Shown here piece by piece: positions 59,553-64,000 of a stretch of 64,000 nucleotides of DNA. Origin of the DNA: an uncultured Prevotellaceae bacterium (GTDB lineage Bacteria; Bacteroidota; Bacteroidia; Bacteroidales; Bacteroidaceae); contig OMZE01000003.1 of assembly GCA_900315455.1 (NCBI GenBank), positions 1 to 64,000 of the forward strand, written 5' to 3'. Below the pieces are notes generated by a model. It was not told the DNA's origin, searched no databases, and worked only from the letters and a program-made list of their open reading frames with translations. Within the stretch, counting starts at the first letter, position 1. Every line of letters begins with the position of its first letter. A program made the translations under genes and the position numbers.

Positions 59553-60431
59553 ATGAGAAAAAATGTGCTGTTTTTCTTCTCCATGGTGGCATGCCTATCC
59601 CTCATGATGATAGGCTGCAAGGACAAGAAACCTGAGACAATAGTGGTCGACGAGCCCGAACCACTCGATACCATAGCCCCTATTGACACTATCGTCGTTG
59701 CCGACACCGTACCTGTAGATGCGATGGACAGCCTCATTTCTGCCACACCAATGCCTAAGTCGGCCGACGAACTCTTCGATGATTTCCTCTTCAATTTCAC
59801 CGCCAACAAGAAACTCCAGTATGAGCGGATAAAATTCCCGCTCAGAGTGGTGGAGGGCGACAACGTGACCGCCATCGACCGAAAGGAATGGCAAATGGAG
59901 AAGTTCTTCATGAAACAGGAGTTCTATACCCTCATCCTCGACGACGAGAGCCAACTGGAATTGCCCAAGAAGACCGACCTCGACAGTGTGGTGGTGGAGA
60001 AAATCTTTCTCGCTCAGCAGTCGGTGGAACAGCATATCTTCAACCGCGAGAACGGGCAGTGGATGCTCACCGAGATACGGCGCAATACCACGGCGCAAAG
60101 CCCCAACAGGTCGTTCCTCGCTTTCTATGAGAAGTTTGCTGCCGACTCGGTGTTCCAGGTGGAGAGCCTCGACGAGACCGTGAGCACTATATTGCCCGAC
60201 CCCGATGACGACTTCACAATGATAGAAGGGGAATTCCATCCCGACCAGTGGGAGGAGTTCAGGCCACCCGTGCTGCCCCGCGACTTCATCTACAACATCA
60301 TCTACGGACAGAAATACACCCGCAGCAGGCAGAAACTGTTTGTCGTCAGGGGTATTTCCAATGGTCTGGAGTCGGAGATGACGTTCCGGCAAATCGATGG
60401 GAAATGGAAACTTGTGAAACTCGTCAACTGA
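59553..60431 (+). CDS. DUF4348-type lipoprotein
   Basis: The 292-residue protein has a lipobox MIGC (Cys22). A Pro/Asp/Thr-rich linker follows (about 28-70), then an alpha/beta domain characteristic of DUF4348 (ADELFDDFLFNFTANKKLQY, DFIYNIIYGQKY, MTFRQIDGKWKLVKL). Function is unknown. It sits between pheS and murB. Confidence 0.88.
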   Translation: MRKNVLFFFSMVACLSLMMIGCKDKKPETIVVDEPEPLDTIAPIDTIVVADTVPVDAMDSLISATPMPKSADELFDDFLFNFTANKKLQYERIKFPLRVVEGDNVTAIDRKEWQMEKFFMKQEFYTLILDDESQLELPKKTDLDSVVVEKIFLAQQSVEQHIFNRENGQWMLTEIRRNTTAQSPNRSFLAFYEKFAADSVFQVESLDETVSTILPDPDDDFTMIEGEFHPDQWEEFRPPVLPRDFIYNIIYGQKYTRSRQKLFVVRGISNGLESEMTFRQIDGKWKLVKLVN

Positions 60432-60492
60432 CCTCACTTTCTACAACGGGGCATACTTCCTACAATGTGAAACCTCCAACAACGACTACACT

Positions 60493-60530
60493 GAGGCACA
60501 GGGGAACGTCTTTGGCATCCTCTGTGCCTC
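60493..60530 (+). repeat. Inverted repeat between the DUF4348 gene and murB
   Basis: GAGGCACAG (60493-60501) and CTGTGCCTC (60522-60530) form a 9-bp stem with a 20-nt loop ending just before the first possible murB ATG (60532). It may be a weak terminator or affect murB translation. Confidence 0.5.
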
Positions 60531-60555
60531 TGTGATGAAAAAACGATTTCAACTT

Positions 60556-61569
60556 ATGAGAGATATTCTGAACTTTGACTTGTCAAGCCACAACACTTTT
60601 GGCATACATGCGGCTTGCAAGCGCTTCGTGGAGATAGAGACACCGCTCGAAGCAGCCGATTTCTTCAAGACAGCCAACCTCGACAGCCAACCTTTCCTCA
60701 TCATCGGAGGGGGAAGTAACCTGCTGCTCACCAACGACTTCAAGGGCGTAGTGGTGAGGTCGGCTATCATGGGGATGACGGCCGAGGAGCGCGACGGCAT
60801 GGTGTGGCTGCGATGCGGTTCGGGTGAGGTGTTCGACGATGTGGTGACTTATGCCGTCAATAACGGATGGTATGGCATGGAGAACCTCTCGCTCATACCA
60901 GGCGACGTGGGGGCTTCGGCAGTGCAGAATATCGGGGCATACGGCGCGGAGGCAAAAGACATCATCCATAGCATAGAGGCCGTGGAGACCAGCACAGGAA
61001 AACAGGTGGTCATAACGGCCGACGAATGTGCGTATGGCTACCGCGACAGCAGGTTTAAGCACGAATGGTTCCAACAGTATTTCATCACCGCTGTCACCTA
61101 CCGATTGTCTACTGTTTTCCAGCCAAGGCTCGACTATGGCAACATCCGCGCACAACTCGAGGAAAAGGGCATCGCTCAGCCTGATGCGGCACAACTCCGA
61201 CAGGTCATCATCGATATACGCAACGCCAAACTCCCCGACCCAAAGGTGGAGGGCAACGCCGGCAGTTTCTTCGTCAACCCAGTGGTCAGCAGGGAGAAAT
61301 ACGAACAGTTGGCAGCAGAATATCCGGGAATGCCACATTATACTATTGACGACAGTCATGAGAAGATACCCGCAGGATGGCTCATCGAACAGTGTGGATG
61401 GAAAGGACGCAACCTCGGGCGGGCAGGGGTGCACCATAAGCAGGCTCTGGTTTTGGTCAACAAGGGTGGGGCTACCGGACAGGAGGTGCTCCAACTGTGC
61501 GAGGCGGTGAAAGATGACGTGCTGCGGAAATTCGGCATAGAGATACACTCCGAGGTAAATATTGTTTAG
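60556..61569 (+). CDS. murB: UDP-N-acetylenolpyruvoylglucosamine reductase
   Basis: Starting at the ATG at 60556 gives 337 residues beginning near the conserved SSHNTFGI; an in-frame ATG at 60532 would add eight residues. FAD-binding motifs FLIIGGGSNLLL and IPGDVGASAVQNIGAYG are present, as are YGYRDSRFK, the catalytic Ser in NAGSFFVNP and Glu in HSEVNIV, all of type I MurB. It reduces the enolpyruvyl group with NADPH in peptidoglycan precursor synthesis. The MBL-fold gene follows after 20 bp. Confidence 0.95.
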   Translation: MRDILNFDLSSHNTFGIHAACKRFVEIETPLEAADFFKTANLDSQPFLIIGGGSNLLLTNDFKGVVVRSAIMGMTAEERDGMVWLRCGSGEVFDDVVTYAVNNGWYGMENLSLIPGDVGASAVQNIGAYGAEAKDIIHSIEAVETSTGKQVVITADECAYGYRDSRFKHEWFQQYFITAVTYRLSTVFQPRLDYGNIRAQLEEKGIAQPDAAQLRQVIIDIRNAKLPDPKVEGNAGSFFVNPVVSREKYEQLAAEYPGMPHYTIDDSHEKIPAGWLIEQCGWKGRNLGRAGVHHKQALVLVNKGGATGQEVLQLCEAVKDDVLRKFGIEIHSEVNIV

Positions 61570-61589
61570 ACTGATACATACCAGATATC

Positions 61590-62354
61590 ATGCGACTCAC
61601 TTTTCTTGGCACAGGCACTTCAGCGGGCGTTCCCTATATCGGGTGCGACTGTGAGGTGTGCCAAAGCAAAGACCCACACGACCATAGGCTCCGGTGCTCG
61701 GCTCTACTCGAAACCGAGACGACAAGGGTGCTCATCGATTGTGGACCTGATTTCCGGCAGCAGGTGCTGCCCCTCGACTTCAAACCTTTCGACGGGGTGC
61801 TTCTCACTCATATCCACTACGACCATGTGGGGGGAATCGACGACATCAGGCCTTTCTGCCAATTCGGACCGGTAGATGTCTATGCTGACAAGGATACCGC
61901 TAAGGGTGTGAAGCACAACTTCCCCTATTGCTTCGCGCAACATCTCTATCCAGGGGTTCCTCTTCTCTCCCTTCATGTCTTGAAACCGCATGTGGCCATT
62001 AGCATAGGCGACATTGATGTCATGCCTTTTGTGGTGATGCATGGCAAAATGCCCATTCTGGGGTTCAGAATAGGAAAACTGACTTATATCACCGACATGA
62101 AGACCATCGACGATAAAGAAATGCCTTACCTCGAAGGTACGGAAGTGCTCGTGGTCAATGCGCTCAGAAAGGAGAAAGAGCATCATTCGCACCAACTGCT
62201 CGGAGATGCTGTAGAATTCGCCAAAAGGGTAGGGGCGCAACAGGCGTTCTTCATCCATTGCACACACCGAATCGGACTGCATGAAGAGGTCAACGCACAA
62301 TTGCCTGAAGGCATGCAACTGGCCTACGATGGATTGGTAATAGAAATCGGGTAA
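61590..62354 (+). CDS. MBL-fold metallohydrolase (PhnP-like)
   Basis: The 254-residue protein begins LTFLGTGTSAGVPYIGCDCE, the start typical of the PhnP/RNase Z-like branch of the metallo-beta-lactamase fold. It has the metal motif LTHIHYDHVGGID. Later ligands lie in FVVMHGKMPILGFRI, YITDMKTID and FFIHCTHRIG. PhnP members hydrolyse cyclic phosphodiesters. The true substrate is unknown. It is probably co-transcribed with murB. Confidence 0.92.
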   Translation: MRLTFLGTGTSAGVPYIGCDCEVCQSKDPHDHRLRCSALLETETTRVLIDCGPDFRQQVLPLDFKPFDGVLLTHIHYDHVGGIDDIRPFCQFGPVDVYADKDTAKGVKHNFPYCFAQHLYPGVPLLSLHVLKPHVAISIGDIDVMPFVVMHGKMPILGFRIGKLTYITDMKTIDDKEMPYLEGTEVLVVNALRKEKEHHSHQLLGDAVEFAKRVGAQQAFFIHCTHRIGLHEEVNAQLPEGMQLAYDGLVIEIG

Positions 62355-62392
62355 CGCAACGAAATAACAGATTCAATAATTCATACGTCCCA

Positions 62393-62478
62393 TCAACTCT
62401 CCTTTACTCCCTTTTTTACTCTCTTTTTTGCACCCCTTTAACTCCCTGTTTTTACTCTTGAAAGTTGAGCGAATGCGA
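62393..62478 (+). repeat. ACTCCCTTTTT-type repeats followed by TTGAGCGAATGCGA
   Basis: Units CAACTCTCCTTT, ACTCCCTTTTTT, ACTCTCTTTTTT, CACCCCTTTA, ACTCCCTGTTTTT and ACTC run from 62393 to 62458. TTGAGCGAATGCGA stands at 62465-62478. A shorter version of the same combination is at 48531-48571. Confidence 0.65.
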
Positions 62479-62500
62479 GACTTGGATGAGGTATATACAC

Positions 62501-62565
62501 AAAAAAAGGAGTACCGCCGTACTCCAACCTTTTGTTAACCTTAAATCTAATACTATGAAAAACAC
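62501..62565 (-). ncRNA. Probable 65-nt small RNA with its own promoter and terminator
   Basis: A perfect promoter (62570-62600) reads leftwards. The predicted transcript begins near 62565, contains an unstructured stretch (TCATAGTATTAGATTTAAGG and following GTTAAC) and ends in hairpin GGAGTAC/GTACTCC (62508-62514 and 62519-62525, loop of four), then seven U residues. No open reading frame of note lies inside. The compact promoter-single-strand-terminator layout resembles short Bacteroidales sRNAs that occur in several copies; I cannot confirm the family. Confidence 0.65.
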
Positions 62566-62569
62566 ATTG

Positions 62570-62600
62570 CAAAAGTATCACATTAACTTCGTTTCGCAAA
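62570..62600 (-). promoter_or_regulatory. Consensus promoter of the 65-nt small RNA
   Basis: On the minus strand TTTG (62597-62600), 19 bp, TACTTTTG (62570-62577) is a full match to the Bacteroidetes consensus. Confidence 0.75.
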
Positions 62601-62787
62601 ATATTTTGGGCAAAAAACGTCGATTTGTAACTTTATTTAACGATTTTGTGCTGTTTTTAAAGAATCTTGGGCTTTGGTAAAGGTTTTTCTACCATCCTAA
62701 AACTTACCTCCCATCAGTCAGTGGGTATTCGACAAGTCTTGGGACAAAAGATTTTTTCGTGACATCATGCAGGGTTTGACTCCTGTC

Positions 62788-62828
62788 AAAAAAATGAGGA
62801 TGTGCCCAAAATCTTGGACACATCCTCA
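62788..62828 (-). terminator. Intrinsic terminator of the YtxH-holin operon
   Basis: TGAGGATGTG (62795-62804) and CACATCCTCA (62819-62828) form a perfect 10-bp stem extended by CCAA/TTGG, with seven U residues following on the minus strand (62788-62794). It lies 20 bp past the last gene of the operon. Confidence 0.9.
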
Positions 62829-62848
62829 ATGGCGTAGTTCTCTTTCCC

Positions 62849-63154
62849 TTAACTTGAGAAAAGCGCGGATAGAATACTTCTGCCTTTCCCCTTCTTAATG
62901 GTCTTGTGTTGCTTGTTGCCCAAACGATTGTAAAGTTTCCATACCAGGATAAGCCCGTCAAACAGCGAGGCTCCTGTCGACATGACGTGGGCAAAACGAT
63001 GTGATGGTAAGTTACTCTCTTCCTTGTGGAACAGGGTGTTCCACTGCGTTTTCATAGAATGGTTGTCTTGACGAAGTTCCCGGCGAAGTTGTTCTTTCCT
63101 TGCACGGATATCATCGAGTGACTTGTAGTGTAACAAAGGCTGGTCAGGAATCAT
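62849..63154 (-). CDS. Small basic protein of unknown function, last gene of membrane-stress operon
   Basis: The ATG at 63154 gives 101 residues and follows the holin-like gene after 2 bp. The protein has a helical N-terminus (YKSLDDIRARKEQLRRELRQ) and a weak hydrophobic stretch (VMSTGASLFDGLILVWKLY). It ends basic (KTIKKGKGR). Similar small proteins occur at this place in many Bacteroidales, after YtxH and holin-like genes; function is unknown. Confidence 0.85.
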   Translation of the reverse strand: MIPDQPLLHYKSLDDIRARKEQLRRELRQDNHSMKTQWNTLFHKEESNLPSHRFAHVMSTGASLFDGLILVWKLYNRLGNKQHKTIKKGKGRSILSALFSS

Positions 63155-63156
63155 AA

Positions 63157-63507
63157 TCAGGAATTGAGAAGTAAGTCGGCTAAAAACCTGACAAGGGGTT
63201 TCTCCACCCACTTGCGTCTGTTGAAGACAAAGAGGATAAGAAGCAAAAGGTAAAAACCAGCGACAATGCAGAACGCACCCACCGTACCCGTCATAGGAGC
63301 AAGGGCGTAGGCCGCGGCAAACGACAGGTAGATGAGCATCAGCAGCAGGGTAAGTACCACGACAAGAGCCATGGCGGTGAGCGTGAGCAACCGCACCACC
63401 TTCTCGATGATGTCAAGTTTCACATACTCCGACTGCACACCGACATAGTGCTTCAACGACTCTGCCAATTGGGCTATCGTCTCAATGTTCTTGTCGCTGG
63501 AAATCAT
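63157..63507 (-). CDS. Phage-holin-superfamily-like (Holin-X) membrane protein
   Basis: The 116-residue protein has a helical amphipathic N-terminus (about 8-35) and two membrane segments (about 40-66 and 74-96: MALVVVLTLLLMLIYLSFAA and VGAFCIVAGFYLLLLILFVF). This matches the holin-X/DUF1469 family of small inner-membrane proteins, which are usually not phage derived. It is the middle gene of a three-gene operon with YtxH (21 bp upstream) and the small basic protein. Confidence 0.88.
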   Translation of the reverse strand: MISSDKNIETIAQLAESLKHYVGVQSEYVKLDIIEKVVRLLTLTAMALVVVLTLLLMLIYLSFAAAYALAPMTGTVGAFCIVAGFYLLLLILFVFNRRKWVEKPLVRFLADLLLNS

Positions 63508-63528
63508 AAGAGAGTGATGGTATAGCGA

Positions 63529-63747
63529 TTATTCTACTGCGTCAGTGGCAGCATCCTTGATGTCGTCCACAAGGTCTTCCATGTCCTTGCGAGAAATGTT
63601 CAGATTGTGCTTCTTGCAGAAATCCGACACCGTGTCAGAAATCCTCGTGCGGGTGTCTGTACCCTTTTCAGGAGCCATGAGAATGCCAAGTGCAGCACCG
63701 GCAATAGCGCCACCAATGAAAGCGCCAATCATACTTAATTGTTTCAT
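63529..63747 (-). CDS. YtxH-domain protein
   Basis: The ATG at 63747 gives 72 residues, the usual size; the frame extends upstream without homology. It begins MKQLSMIGAFIGGAIAGAAL, a membrane-associated glycine zipper typical of YtxH, followed by MAPEKGTDTRTRI and an acidic amphipathic helix. YtxH proteins are general-stress envelope proteins. It is the first gene of the operon; a -7 element TAAATTTG (63837-63844, minus strand) lies 89 bp upstream. Confidence 0.9.
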   Translation of the reverse strand: MKQLSMIGAFIGGAIAGAALGILMAPEKGTDTRTRISDTVSDFCKKHNLNISRKDMEDLVDDIKDAATDAVE

Positions 63748-64000
63748 GATGATAAAGTTTTTAGTTGTATAAATGGTTATTTGTTGATTTGTCAATTCAA
63801 GAGTCGCCCTCAGGACAAAATCTCTGATTGAGATAGCAAATTTAATGTTTTTTTTCCAAAGATGAAAGATTTGAATAATCATTTTTTGTTAAAAATGTTG
63901 TATTTTGTTCATTTAACAAACTTTATAGACTTCTAACCCGTGTTTTTGGCCGAATTTGTGTAATTTCGCACACAAATAGAAATATGTGACTTTTTTTATC
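63748..64000. other. AT-rich intergenic end of window
   Basis: Contains the -7 element of the YtxH operon (63837-63844). I see no gene or repeat here. The sequence TAATTTCG (63961-63968) near the edge could be a degenerate -7 box for a gene to the right, which is outside the window. Confidence 0.4.

Noticed and set aside
62555-62680. Small plus-strand protein beginning MKNTLQKYHINF
   Set aside because: The ATG lies inside the promoter and transcript of the probable small RNA on the other strand, and there is no plus-strand promoter or conserved feature.
63157-63507. Prophage remnant because of the holin-like gene
   Set aside because: The gene is embedded in a YtxH stress operon typical of Bacteroidales chromosomes and no phage genes adjoin it.

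Overview
The window reads as a chromosomal segment of a Bacteroidales bacterium, most likely Prevotella or a close relative (Prevotellaceae). The reasons are SusC/SusD pairs, a hybrid two-component regulator, DUF4974 anti-sigma and DUF4348 lipoproteins, C10 (streptopain-like) peptidases with C-terminal sorting tails, and promoters of the Bacteroidetes type (-33 TTTG, -7 TAnnTTTG) instead of -35/-10 boxes. No rRNA, tRNA, prophage, complete insertion sequence or CRISPR array was found. Assignments come from reading the sequence and from family knowledge; no database search was run.

Layout. 1-5.1 kb (minus): a partial outer-membrane barrel gene, then an ECF sigma / short anti-sigma / STN-containing TonB receptor trio and a cyclophilin-like lipoprotein. 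5.4-10.2 kb: a secreted GH2 enzyme with the NxK motif of beta-glucuronidases, a DUF4143 ATPase, an ASCH-domain protein and an unknown protein. 10.2-14.9 kb: a long intergenic region with a 32-bp tandem repeat, a GH5 endoglucanase translationally coupled to an alpha/beta-hydrolase esterase, and panE. 15-24 kb: a Sel1-repeat protein, a CotH/lamin-tail protein, a GH51 arabinofuranosidase and a YARHG protein.

24.1-38.7 kb (minus) is a complete fructan utilisation locus: hybrid regulator, SusC, SusD, DUF4960 surface lipoprotein, surface GH32-like lipoprotein, secreted GH32, sugar MFS importer and fructokinase. The gene set covers capture, cleavage, import and phosphorylation of fructose. The regulator lacks a visible histidine-kinase ATPase domain. 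A probable small RNA of about 240 nt lies between it and susC.

38.9-41.2 kb carries thioesterase, phenylacetate-CoA ligase and tandem-ACT genes. 41.3-48.2 kb has two tandem C10 cysteine peptidases, one ending in a dockerin and the other in a sorting tail followed by a small acidic protein. 48.6-52.8 kb has a bPH membrane protein, M48 peptidase, NfeD, SPFH protein and a UDP-GlcNAc 2-epimerase homologue that has lost two catalytic residues. 52.8-64 kb mixes envelope proteins and housekeeping genes (galM, pheS, murB, an MBL-fold hydrolase), a probable 65-nt small RNA and a three-gene stress-type membrane operon.

Several families of short-unit direct repeats (ATTTTCA, CTCAAAT, ACTCCCTTTTA and CTATAGT types) sit at gene boundaries throughout.
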